Assembly: GCF_900143565.1 (NCBI RefSeq)
Contig: NZ_FREX01000011.1
Location: 107,494 to 171,493 of the forward strand
DNA: 64,000 nucleotides
From: Pseudovibrio sp. Alg231-02
GTDB taxonomy: Bacteria > Pseudomonadota > Alphaproteobacteria > Rhizobiales > Stappiaceae
Direction: 5' to 3'
The position numbers were made by a program, and so were the translations under genes. How positions within the stretch are numbered: position 1 is the stretch's first letter; every line of letters begins with the position of its first letter. Positions 47,006 to 54,862 of the stretch are shown piece after piece. The notes beneath the pieces were generated by a model. The model searched no databases and was not told the origin of the DNA. It saw nothing but the letters and a program-made list of their open reading frames with translations.

Positions 47006-47779
47006 ATGAATATCGCAAGTGATCACGCATTTTCCGGCCTGCAAAAAATCTATGACCAAGCTCGTCCGCGCTACCCACAGGATGCGCTGGAACACATCGT
47101 GGATCTGTTGGAGATGCCCAAAGGTGCAGAGCAGGGGCATCTATTGGATGTTGGCTGCGGCACCGGAATTTTGACGCGCCAACTTCAAGGGCTGTCACCA
47201 GGCAGCAAGTTTACAGGATGCGACGTCAACGAAGACATGCTGTTTCAGGCAAAAGCAAGGGATAAGGCAGGTGAAGTGTCTTGGCATCAAGCCGCTGCTG
47301 AAAAGCTTCCGTTCGAAGACAGTGCTTTTCATCTCATCACCGTCGCACAGGCCGCACAATGGTTTGATCGACCGAAGTTCTACCGGGAAGTACAGCGTGT
47401 TCTCACCTCACAAGGGTGTCTGGTAATTATCGAGAACAACCGGCAGCTGGAAGCCTGCGCTTTCATGCACGCCTATGAAACCTTAATCGAAACGCACAAC
47501 ACCAGTTACTCCAGAGATTACCGCAGGTTCGACTATGCGCAGGAGATGCAAAAGGCAGGCTTTGCTCAGGCAAACGTTCGGCGGTTCCCTTGGTCCCGTT
47601 CCATGTCACATCAGGATTTTGTTGAAATGGCCAAATCCTCCTCAAAAGTTCAAGCTGCGATCAAAGCAAGCAATGGCGTTTTCCTGATTGAGCTTGATCA
47701 GATCCTGCAAGAACATTGGGGGGAGGACGAGCAAATAGTGATTGATTATTCGACACAGGTCTTCGTTGGGCAGCAATGA
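47006..47779 (+). CDS. Class I SAM-dependent methyltransferase
   Basis: A 257-residue methyltransferase. The SAM-binding motif I is LLDVGCGTGILTRQL (about residues 45-59), followed by the acidic motif FTGCDVNEDML and post-I AAAEKLPFEDSAFHLITVAQAAQWF (cited as AEKLPFEDSAFHLI). This resembles the UbiE/Tgs1-like (Methyltransf_11) class acting on small molecules. The ATG at 47006 has GAGGT in front; an ATG at 46982 is an alternative. Substrate unknown. Confidence 0.85.
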   Translation: MNIASDHAFSGLQKIYDQARPRYPQDALEHIVDLLEMPKGAEQGHLLDVGCGTGILTRQLQGLSPGSKFTGCDVNEDMLFQAKARDKAGEVSWHQAAAEKLPFEDSAFHLITVAQAAQWFDRPKFYREVQRVLTSQGCLVIIENNRQLEACAFMHAYETLIETHNTSYSRDYRRFDYAQEMQKAGFAQANVRRFPWSRSMSHQDFVEMAKSSSKVQAAIKASNGVFLIELDQILQEHWGEDEQIVIDYSTQVFVGQQ

Positions 47780-47920
47780 GACTGTTGAGGCGCTGAGGCA
47801 AATCGGCTTGTGCAGCTTAAACCAATGCAAAGACTATCTTCTTAGAGTGTCGGGAATGCGCAACTTAAAGGCGATCCATTGAACACGAATAGTGGACACC
47901 GCCGGGATTAAAATGGCCAA

Positions 47921-49111
47921 ATGTCCTATCAAAATCTGACCGTCATCTTTGCAGTGGTTTTTTTGTACAGCGTGATGAGCCGACGGCTGGAGCAAAAGCC
48001 GATCAATGGAGCATTGCTGTTTTGCATTATTGGCTTTTTGCTTGGCAATGACGGTTTGGGGTGGTTTCAGGTCAAGCTCACCAATGAATCCATCAAGACA
48101 TTGGCTGAGTTGGCTCTTGCAATCGTTTTGTTTACGGATGCGGCCAAAGCAAATCTCAAAGTCCTTGCCACCAACATTGACTTACCACGGCGCCTCCTCT
48201 TGGTTGGCCTGCCGCTCACAATCATATTTGGCATCGGAGCCGGGATGGCGTTGTTGCCACAACTCCCTGTCATCGAGATTGCAATTCTGGCTGCTTTACT
48301 CGCTCCAACGGATGCCGCGCTTGGCAAGGCCGTGGTGACAGATCCCTCTGTACCGGCCAAGATCAGAGGAACTTTGAATGCCGAAAGCGGGTTAAACGAC
48401 GGCATCTGCGTTCCAATTGTGTTTTCTCTCCTCCCAATTGCAGCTGATCCATCCCTGATAAGCCACCTGAACAAAATGGCCGCGCAATTGCTTGCTGAGC
48501 AGATCGGCCTGGGTGTTCTTGTGGGGATTGGCATTGCCATTCTCGCTGGGCAGATCATTGATTACTCTTTCCAGACCAAGGAGCAATCCAAAACGTGGGA
48601 GCAGGTGACTGTCGTCGCTCTGGCGATCTGCTGCTTCTCAGTCGCGCAACTGGCAGGTGGCAGCGGGTTCATCGCTGCCTTTGTGGGCGGTATTGTTTTC
48701 GGCTGGTTGGAGAAGCCCTACAAAGAGCAGCTCCTGGATTCAGCAGAAGGAATAGGAGACTCGCTCTCCCTCATGACATGGCTCATTTTTGGCGCAGCTA
48801 TCATCGGCTCAGTCCTGCATGAGTTCACTTGGGAAATCCTGGCCTACTCCATCCTGAGCTTGACGGTCGTCAGAATTTTGCCTGTCCTTTTCGTCTTGCG
48901 CGGTGAGCCTTTGAGCACAAAAGAAAAGCTCTTTATTGGTTGGTTTGGCCCACGAGGTCTGGCAAGCATCGTCTTCGCTATTATCGTGCTGGATGCGAAC
49001 TTGCCGGGCAGTTCCGTCATCGCATCAACAGCTGTAACCACCATCGGCCTCAGTGTTATCCTGCACGGACTAACAGCGCATTCCTTCATCAAAGCATTGA
49101 AGAAAAAGTAG
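47921..49111 (+). CDS. Cation:proton antiporter, CPA1 family
   Basis: A 396-residue membrane protein with about 12-13 hydrophobic segments. Typical NhaP-like features are LAPTDAALGKAVVTD (residues about 126-140) and NAESGLNDGICVPIV, where the Glu-Ser and Asn-Asp pairs lie in the ion-binding helices. It ends close to its last helix, without the long cytosolic tail of some NhaP proteins. It exchanges Na+ or K+ for protons; the ion is not certain. Single gene. Confidence 0.88.
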   Translation: MSYQNLTVIFAVVFLYSVMSRRLEQKPINGALLFCIIGFLLGNDGLGWFQVKLTNESIKTLAELALAIVLFTDAAKANLKVLATNIDLPRRLLLVGLPLTIIFGIGAGMALLPQLPVIEIAILAALLAPTDAALGKAVVTDPSVPAKIRGTLNAESGLNDGICVPIVFSLLPIAADPSLISHLNKMAAQLLAEQIGLGVLVGIGIAILAGQIIDYSFQTKEQSKTWEQVTVVALAICCFSVAQLAGGSGFIAAFVGGIVFGWLEKPYKEQLLDSAEGIGDSLSLMTWLIFGAAIIGSVLHEFTWEILAYSILSLTVVRILPVLFVLRGEPLSTKEKLFIGWFGPRGLASIVFAIIVLDANLPGSSVIASTAVTTIGLSVILHGLTAHSFIKALKKK

Positions 49112-49154
49112 CAGGAGAGGGGCTGGCAAGAGGTTATCTCGCCAGCACATCAGA

Positions 49155-49841
49155 TCAGTCGATCATTTTTGCATGCAGTGCTTCGTTATTGGGGAAGTGC
49201 TGCAGGCCTTCTGTCCAGATTTCTTTGGCAGTCAGAAAATCCCGCTTCTGTTCATAAATCGCCCCAAGCACCAGATACGGGTACACATGATGCCAGTTGG
49301 ACTTGGTTTTCTGCTGCGCCTCAATCATGGACTTCAGGATTTTGATGGAGGAAGCCTCCTGATCCCGCTTATGAGAGAAGCCATAGAGTGTCGCTTTCCC
49401 AAGCCACGCGCCCCAGCTGGCCTTATCTTGACTCAGGGCCTGATCAAAATAAACATCAGCACGGGCTGCCAGCTCAGCCATCTCGCTTTCATCCTCCGAC
49501 ATATAGACCCCATACGTCAGAAGCGTGCCATACCTGGCAATCAGTTCCGGATTGCTGTTGGAGGAAATGTCCTTGCCCAGCAACTCAACTGTCTCTTTGA
49601 AGCTCTTGGAAGAAACCAGCTGAACCACCAGCAGCTCCCCATCCGGGCTCCACAGAGAGGTTGTCTTTATTTTACTCAAACCCTGTTGTGGGCTGATATG
49701 CTGCTGTGTTGCGCCATTTTTATCCCATGAAAACGCCCAGGGCACCCAATGGTCAGCCAAGGCTGGCGGGCTAAGAATCACGCTCATGAAAAGAGCCGGT
49801 GCCACAAAGCAAGCTTGGCACATTCTTTTGATAATACTCAT
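49155..49841 (-). CDS. Secreted TPR-like protein of unknown function
   Basis: A 228-residue protein with a signal peptide (basic MSIIKRMCQ, hydrophobic core, likely cleavage after PPALA). The mature part is helical; ADVYFDQALSQDKASWGAWLGKA and KEIWTEGLQHFPNNEALHAKM (cited as KEIWTEGLQHFPNNEAL) look like tetratricopeptide repeats. It should be periplasmic and act as a binding or scaffold protein. Convergent with the antiporter gene, with 43 bases between; no partner seen. Confidence 0.72.
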   Translation of the reverse strand: MSIIKRMCQACFVAPALFMSVILSPPALADHWVPWAFSWDKNGATQQHISPQQGLSKIKTTSLWSPDGELLVVQLVSSKSFKETVELLGKDISSNSNPELIARYGTLLTYGVYMSEDESEMAELAARADVYFDQALSQDKASWGAWLGKATLYGFSHKRDQEASSIKILKSMIEAQQKTKSNWHHVYPYLVLGAIYEQKRDFLTAKEIWTEGLQHFPNNEALHAKMID

Positions 49842-49952
49842 AAAAAATCCGTCGTATTGAGAAGAAACATGGGCTTTTGACCTTCTTATTTCCTGCAGAA
49901 AATTACAGGACCTTTATTGACAGTTGTGTATCTAATAATACATATAAGTATC

Positions 49953-50537
49953 ATGTCGATACCATTGAACAACACCACAAAAGACAAACTGCTGGAAGCA
50001 GCCGTACGTGTGCTCAACAATCAGCCACGGGCGTCTCTGGCAGATATTGCAGAGGCCGCAGGCGTAAAACGCGTAACTCTTCACCGTGTTATTGGCACAC
50101 GTGAGGAATTGCTGCGTGACGTGGCCTTGCGCGCTTTAGACCAGATGGACGAAGCGTCTTATGCAGCCATCAAAGGCAAGCGCAAAGCGTTTGAACAGCT
50201 CAAAGCCATTGTAGGCGCTCTGGTGCCTTATGCAGATTCCTGTCACTTCCTCTGGAAGAATCCCGACGTCTGGGATGATCCCGAAATTGCTAGAGAAATC
50301 AAGCGCCACGACAAGGAACTCTGTGATTTAATTGATCGTGCAAAGGAAGAAGGCGACATTCTCTCCTTCATCCCAAACAGCTGGATCATCGCCTCGCTGG
50401 ACGCTGTTTTGTATGCAGCAGCAAGCACATCACAGGCCGGAAACATCGCAACCAATGATGCCAGCGCACTTGCAATTCAAACCTTGTTTGGCGGCATTAC
50501 GAAGAAGGTAAAGGGCGTGCAACCCGTTGGGGTTTAG
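49953..50537 (+). CDS. TetR family transcriptional regulator
   Basis: A 194-residue regulator from the ATG at 49953 (MSIPLNNTTKDKLLEAA); the longer frame begins at TTG. The HTH is ASLADIAEAAGVKRVTLHR (about residues 28-46), with the unusual TLHR in place of the common TLYR/TIYY. The C-terminal domain is helical. It precedes the DUF418 membrane protein on the same strand, separated by a repeat element. Ligand unknown. Confidence 0.85.
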   Translation: MSIPLNNTTKDKLLEAAVRVLNNQPRASLADIAEAAGVKRVTLHRVIGTREELLRDVALRALDQMDEASYAAIKGKRKAFEQLKAIVGALVPYADSCHFLWKNPDVWDDPEIAREIKRHDKELCDLIDRAKEEGDILSFIPNSWIIASLDAVLYAAASTSQAGNIATNDASALAIQTLFGGITKKVKGVQPVGV

Positions 50538-50602
50538 AGCGTGTTCCGTTTGATTGGATTCAAGCAAACGAAAAGAATTCGCTCCGACAAAGATGTTAGA
50601 GT
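50536..50602 (+). repeat. Rhizobiales-type intergenic repeat
   Basis: Starts with AGAGCGTGTTCCGTTTGATT and continues with CAAGCAAACG and GAATTCGCTC to TTAGAG. TTTG and CAAA parts can pair to a short hairpin. This closely recalls a dispersed element common in Rhizobiales genomes (from memory). It overlaps the stop codon of the TetR gene. Confidence 0.5.
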
Positions 50603-50683
50603 GCGGTGCGTAGTTGTAAATGAACGCGGCGTGCTCTGGGAGGCAGAACGAACAGTATAGGCCATATCAGGTCGGATAGGAAC

Positions 50684-51742
50684 GTGATGGCTGCAGCAAC
50701 TAAAATCGGGCGACTGGAGGGGCTGGACCTCGCCAGGTTCATCGCCTTCGTGGGTATGGTGATTGTCAACTTCTCCATCGTGATGGGCGCAGAAGGTGCT
50801 GAGGGTATTCTCAGCAACATCATCTACGCACTGGAAGGACGCGCTGCAGCCACCTTCGTCGTGCTGGCAGGCATCGGCCTTGGTCTGGCGGGGATGAAAG
50901 GGGAGCTTAACCTCACCATCTTCACCACGGTCAAACGCGCTGCCTTCCTGCTCGTGCTCGGCCTGCTCAATATGCTCATTTTTGATGCTGACATCCTGCA
51001 CTACTACGCGTTTTACTTCCTCTTCGGTGCTCTGCTGCTGCCAGTGGGCACCCGCACTCTGGGCTGGCTCATTGCGGGTCTGGCCACCACCTCTGTGCTC
51101 ATGGTCATCCTGTTGGATTATGACGCTGGCTGGAACTGGAACGACCTGACCTATCCTGAGTTCTGGACACCCGTCGGCTTCATCCGCAATCTGTTCTTCA
51201 ACGGCTGGCATCCGGTCATCCCGTGGCTTGGGTTCCTGCTGTTTGGCGTGATGCTCAGCCGCTCAAGCCTCTCCTCAACCAAAACGCAAGATGCGCTCAT
51301 GTTCGGCGGCCTTCTGGTCTTCCTGTTCGTCAACGCTGTCAGTGCTTACCTGCAACCACTCATCGCGATGGTAGAGCCGGAACTGGCCGATCTGGTGGGC
51401 ACAAGCCCGGTGCCGCCAATGCCGTTTTACATGATGGCTGGCATGTCCGTCGCCTCCATGGTCGTCGGCGTATGTCTGCGCTCAGCCCCAATGCTGAAAA
51501 GCTCCGGCGTGCTGACTATCCTCAACCCCGCAGGCCGCCAGACCCTCACACTCTACCTCGCCCACATCCTGCTCGGCATGGGCGTCATGGAGGAGCTGGG
51601 CCTGCTCGGCGGCCAAACCCCGCAGGCAGCCTTCCTCGCCTCAGCCATTTTCTGCGCTACAGCAGTCATCTACGCTCTCATCTGGAGCCAGTTCTTCAAA
51701 CGCGGCCCAATCGAAGCCCTCATGCGCAAAGTGGCAGGCTAG
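50684..51742 (+). CDS. DUF418-type / acyltransferase-like membrane protein
   Basis: A 352-residue protein with about nine or ten hydrophobic segments. It opens RLEGLDLARFIAFVGMVIVNF, like DUF418 and heparan acetyltransferase-type proteins (RLEGLDLARFIAFVGM shows this), and ends with NPAGRQTLTLYLAHILLG, the conserved C-terminal DUF418 pattern. These are thought to transfer or move acyl groups across the membrane; the role is unproven. GTG at 50684 or ATG at 50687 can start it, with GGA about 7 bases upstream. Confidence 0.82.
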   Translation: MMAAATKIGRLEGLDLARFIAFVGMVIVNFSIVMGAEGAEGILSNIIYALEGRAAATFVVLAGIGLGLAGMKGELNLTIFTTVKRAAFLLVLGLLNMLIFDADILHYYAFYFLFGALLLPVGTRTLGWLIAGLATTSVLMVILLDYDAGWNWNDLTYPEFWTPVGFIRNLFFNGWHPVIPWLGFLLFGVMLSRSSLSSTKTQDALMFGGLLVFLFVNAVSAYLQPLIAMVEPELADLVGTSPVPPMPFYMMAGMSVASMVVGVCLRSAPMLKSSGVLTILNPAGRQTLTLYLAHILLGMGVMEELGLLGGQTPQAAFLASAIFCATAVIYALIWSQFFKRGPIEALMRKVAG

Positions 51743-51827
51743 CCCTCGCAAGGCCCGCCAATCAAACCACGCTTGCCACGCCCGCCTCCAAAAGCTAGGC
51801 TCCGGTTTTACTCTCGGGAATATTGCA

Positions 51828-52496
51828 GTGTCTTTTTTATCGGCCCCACCCAAACTTGTGATTTTTGATTGTGACGGCGTGCTTGTGGACTCCGAGCCGC
51901 TCTACATCCGCACTCTGCACCGTTTGCTGCAGTCCTACGGGGCGCCGCTCACCTTTCAGCAATGCTGGGAGATGTTCGTCGGCAAAACCAGCCGCGAGGT
52001 TGACGCCTACCTCAAAGAGCAAGGCCTGAACGCGCCCAGCCATTGGAACAAGGACTTCCACGAGCAGTCAAACGCTCTGCTGGAAAAGGAAGTCCAGCCC
52101 GTTGCCGGCATTCAGCAGGTGATAAAGCAACTCGCCAACGCAAAAATCCCCATCTGCGTTGGCTCCAACGGACATCCGTTCACGGTCCGCATGACGCTGG
52201 AAATCACCGGCCTGCTGCCATGGTTTGACGGCAACGTCTTCACCGCAACGGATGTCGGCGCCAGCAAACCCGCGCCAGACCTGTTCCTGCATGCCGCAAA
52301 TAAGGCAGGCATCAACCCGGAGCACTGCGTCGTCATTGAGGACAGCGCCACCGGCATGAAAGCCGCCGCCAGCGCCGGCATGCGCTGCTTCGCCTACACG
52401 CCAGAAACCATCCCGGCACCCCAAAACCTCTTCGGCGCCCACCCGTTCCAATCCATGACCACCCTACCAAACCTGCTCGGCCTCGTTCCAGCTTAG
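51828..52496 (+). CDS. HAD superfamily phosphatase, subclass IA
   Basis: A 222-residue HAD hydrolase. Motif I is FDCDGVLVDSE (nucleophile and acid Asp at about residues 14 and 16), motif II VGSNG, motif III SKPAPD and motif IV VIEDSATG. The four-helix cap between motif I and II matches phosphoglycolate phosphatase or beta-phosphoglucomutase-like members. It could also act on a sugar phosphate; substrate unknown. Alone after the DUF418 gene, 85 bases away. Confidence 0.9.
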   Translation: MSFLSAPPKLVIFDCDGVLVDSEPLYIRTLHRLLQSYGAPLTFQQCWEMFVGKTSREVDAYLKEQGLNAPSHWNKDFHEQSNALLEKEVQPVAGIQQVIKQLANAKIPICVGSNGHPFTVRMTLEITGLLPWFDGNVFTATDVGASKPAPDLFLHAANKAGINPEHCVVIEDSATGMKAAASAGMRCFAYTPETIPAPQNLFGAHPFQSMTTLPNLLGLVPA

Positions 52497-52505
52497 CTCT
52501 TGGTG

Positions 52506-52540
52506 TCATCCCGGGCGGAGCGTAGCGGAGACCCGGGACC
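52506..52540. repeat. Intergenic palindromic repeat
   Basis: GTCATCCCGGGCGG, GCGTAGCGGAG, then ACCCGGGACC form an imperfect hairpin with CCCGGG arms. It resembles the 'GTCATCCCGG...' dispersed elements of many alphaproteobacterial genomes (from memory). A second GC-rich hairpin (TGCGGGC / GCCCGGCCGCA) follows at about 52595-52620. No gene in 52497-52691. Confidence 0.5.
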
Positions 52541-52691
52541 CAAAATTCACGCACCAACACATCCATACAAACCCACACACAAAAACGCTGGCCTGCGGGC
52601 ACAATTCGCCCGGCCGCAGACCAGCAGGACACTCATGAAGGGCTGTGTAAGGGTGGTACTGCCAGCCCTTGGAGTGCCGTTTCACAGTGAT

Positions 52692-53018
52692 CTAATCAAG
52701 AGACACAGTTTTCGTATTGACCAATGTTGGAGAGGCGACGCTGCGTGTTGCGTGACCGGAAAATCCTTTAGGGAAGGATGTGCCGGACAACGCATCAGTT
52801 AAAATTCCGCAGGTCTTGTTGAGTGCCTCTAGGCGGTCAGATAATGCATGGTGCAGAGTGAACAAAGCATCACGCTCGCAGCTGTTCTTCATCCGCTCGC
52901 TCAGCACCATATGCTGGATGTATGCAAGGTTCTGAAGATCAGAAACAACAACGTTTACTTCGTCAAATTCGTTTTGGAGAGTATTTGTGGCGCCACAGGC
53001 GCATGCAGTGTCGTCCAT
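52692..53018 (-). CDS. Small hypothetical protein, 108 residues
   Basis: Not recognised. The ATG at 53018 is preceded by AAGAAGG at normal distance, which supports translation. The N-terminus is Cys-rich (MDDTACACGATN), the middle is helical and charged (MVLSERMKNSCERDALFTLH, cited without the rest), and the C-terminal part is Ser/Thr-rich. No signal peptide or membrane segment. A structured RNA element lies 69-150 bases upstream on the same strand and may be its leader. Confidence 0.5.
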   Translation of the reverse strand: MDDTACACGATNTLQNEFDEVNVVVSDLQNLAYIQHMVLSERMKNSCERDALFTLHHALSDRLEALNKTCGILTDALSGTSFPKGFSGHATRSVASPTLVNTKTVSLD

Positions 53019-53086
53019 ATTCAAAGCCTTCTTTTCTGGCTGTTGAAGTTCCGCGACGACAGATGAGCTTTCGAAGACCCACTGGC

Positions 53087-53168
53087 GAGCGGGAGGTTCG
53101 AAACCTGGAAAAGACAGGCGAGTTTATTCCCCCCCGAAGGAGGTGTTGTATTCACCGCCCTCCCGCTC
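53087..53168 (-). ncRNA. Predicted structured RNA or cis-regulatory leader
   Basis: On the minus strand GAGCGGGAGG (53168-53159) pairs perfectly over 10 bp with CCTCCCGCTC (53096-53087). Between them are GGTG-AATACAA-CACC or the competing CCTCC-TTCG-GGGGG hairpin with a UUCG tetraloop, and CCTG-TCTTTTC-CAGG, giving a multi-branch junction. The UUCG loop reads properly only on the minus strand, pointing to transcription toward the small gene at 52692-53018. It matches no RNA family I know. The remaining stretch to 53499 holds no gene I can support. Confidence 0.45.
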
Positions 53169-53499
53169 ATAGCAAAGGGTTTGCGCCTTTAGAAAAAAGA
53201 CACAAAAAATCCGCTAGTTAACGGGAGCGGTAGCCGCTTTTCAGAGGTTTCGAAGCCTCACATATGAATGTGGAATGGAACGTCCGCCCTGTCAACGAAA
53301 AGTTGCAGAAGAAGGCGGAGGTGTTGCCGTGGGGATACGCTGGGAAAGGATGTGATGGACGCTAGTTTTGTTCAATTGTTGTTTGATTGCTCAGACTGCC
53401 AAAAAATGATTGCAGCCAGTCTACGCTGTATTCCGGATGAATGTATCAATGTAAGAAAATTGCCGCCATCGAATGATGGCAGCAATTAATTTTGTAGTT

Positions 53500-54381
53500 T
53501 TATGAAAGTAAGTCCATAGTTTCAGTCGCAGGAGGAGGTGAGACATTATAAAGGTCGGCATTGGAAAACTGATCAACTGTAATGCCGTCCAATACAGCAT
53601 AAGCATCATCAATTTTCACCAATGTAGAGCCGACAAACAATCCGCCAAAAAGTTCTTCAGAGATTTCGATGGATTGAATAACTTCGGCGTTATCAGCAAA
53701 ATAACCAATACGATCTACACCATCTTCAAAATCAGTGATAATGCTGATGCCATCGCCGGCACCGAAGACAAAGATGTCTGTATCTGCCCCACCTGTCAGG
53801 CTGTTAGTGCCGCTGCCACCTCGAATAATGTCGATACCGGCACCCCCTTCGATTGTATCGTTTCCTGAACCGCCTAGAATTGTATCATTCCCGGTTCCCC
53901 CTTTGATCTGGTCTGCACCTTCTCCACCTAGAATTGTATCATTTCCCGATTCACCTTCGATCCGGTCGTCACCTGCATCGCCGGATAGATAGTCGTCCCC
54001 AGAGCCGCCATTAATGAAGTCGTTGTCATTGCCACCATAGACAGTGTCTTCACCCTCATTGGCCGTCATAATGTCTTCGCCATTGCCGCCGAGCAATTGA
54101 TCATCTCCGTCAGCGCCACGGAAGGTGTCGTTGCCGTCTCCACCTATAAGGCTGTCGTTACCTTCTCCACCGTGTAGAAAGTCATCGCCATCTTCGCCGT
54201 AAAGGGTATCATCACCTTCATTGCCTGAGATGTTATCGTTACCTGTGCCGCCCCAAACGATGTCAGAGTGAGTTCCGGCACTAATGCTGTCATTACCACC
54301 ATGGCCATAAATGTGGTCGATCTGGAAATCGTAAACGTTAAAAGAATCGTCGCCTTCAGTGAGATGAGTAACTCTAGCCAT
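53500..54381 (-). CDS. RTX (hemolysin-type calcium-binding) repeat protein
   Basis: A 293-residue protein built mainly of GGxGxDxux nonapeptide repeats (about residues 25-200: GGTGNDNIS, GNEGDDTLY, GGEGNDSLI and more), which bind Ca2+ as a parallel beta-roll. There is no N-terminal signal; such proteins leave through type I secretion with an uncleaved C-terminal signal, here the acidic and hydrophobic tail ending ETMDLLS. The ATG at 54381 has GGAG 8 bases upstream. No catalytic domain and no type I secretion genes are adjacent, so it may be a surface or matrix protein. Confidence 0.9.
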   Translation of the reverse strand: MARVTHLTEGDDSFNVYDFQIDHIYGHGGNDSISAGTHSDIVWGGTGNDNISGNEGDDTLYGEDGDDFLHGGEGNDSLIGGDGNDTFRGADGDDQLLGGNGEDIMTANEGEDTVYGGNDNDFINGGSGDDYLSGDAGDDRIEGESGNDTILGGEGADQIKGGTGNDTILGGSGNDTIEGGAGIDIIRGGSGTNSLTGGADTDIFVFGAGDGISIITDFEDGVDRIGYFADNAEVIQSIEISEELFGGLFVGSTLVKIDDAYAVLDGITVDQFSNADLYNVSPPPATETMDLLS

Positions 54382-54862
54382 AAAAATTCTCCAGTGATTG
54401 GAATCAACTATAGGTATATGCAAGATGCATTAATGCTCCTATAGATTGTGTGAAGCTTACCTTAAGTCATGAGTAGAGAATGCTGCATGGTTCAGCGTAG
54501 GAGGACGTCGGTGAGGGGAGCTCGGCAGGGGCATTTGAACCCCACCCCCTTGCATTCCCGCGCATTTACCTATATCTCCCGAGGCAACGCGCTTATCGGG
54601 CATATGCTTGGAGCGCCACCCCGCTGCCTGCAATATATTCAGCAAGGCAGCCTGCTCGAGTGGGATGTAACACGGGCACGCACCGTGGTCCGCAGCGTTT
54701 CTAGGTCGCTTTCAAAGCTCCTCTCAAACTCCATGGATCTCAATTTTAGCCAGTCTGGCCGCGTAGACATATGTCTGCGGGGTATATGCTGGCGTTTAAT
54801 CTATGAGTACCTGCCTGATCCCATATCAGGGGGCGTGCTCTGCACATCTTGGAAGTACGAGA
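54382..54862. other. Divergent intergenic region, RTX gene / helicase
   Basis: About 480 bases between divergent genes. A frame from 54469 has no ribosome site and odd composition. Part of it is GC-rich (54510-54600) next to an AT-rich promoter-like part near the RTX start. DEAD-box helicase genes often have long leaders for cold control, which may explain the length; no known riboswitch is recognised. Confidence 0.35.

Noticed and set aside
53083..53168. tRNA-like reading of the minus-strand element (7-bp acceptor GAGCGGG/CCCGCTC then GCCA, and a TTTCGAA segment)
   Set aside because: The T stem does not pair, there is no anticodon arm with a 7-base loop, and D-arm residues are missing. Kept as a structured RNA instead.
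54520..54570. GGGTTCAAAT on the minus strand resembling a tRNA T-loop
   Set aside because: No matching acceptor, D or anticodon stems around it.
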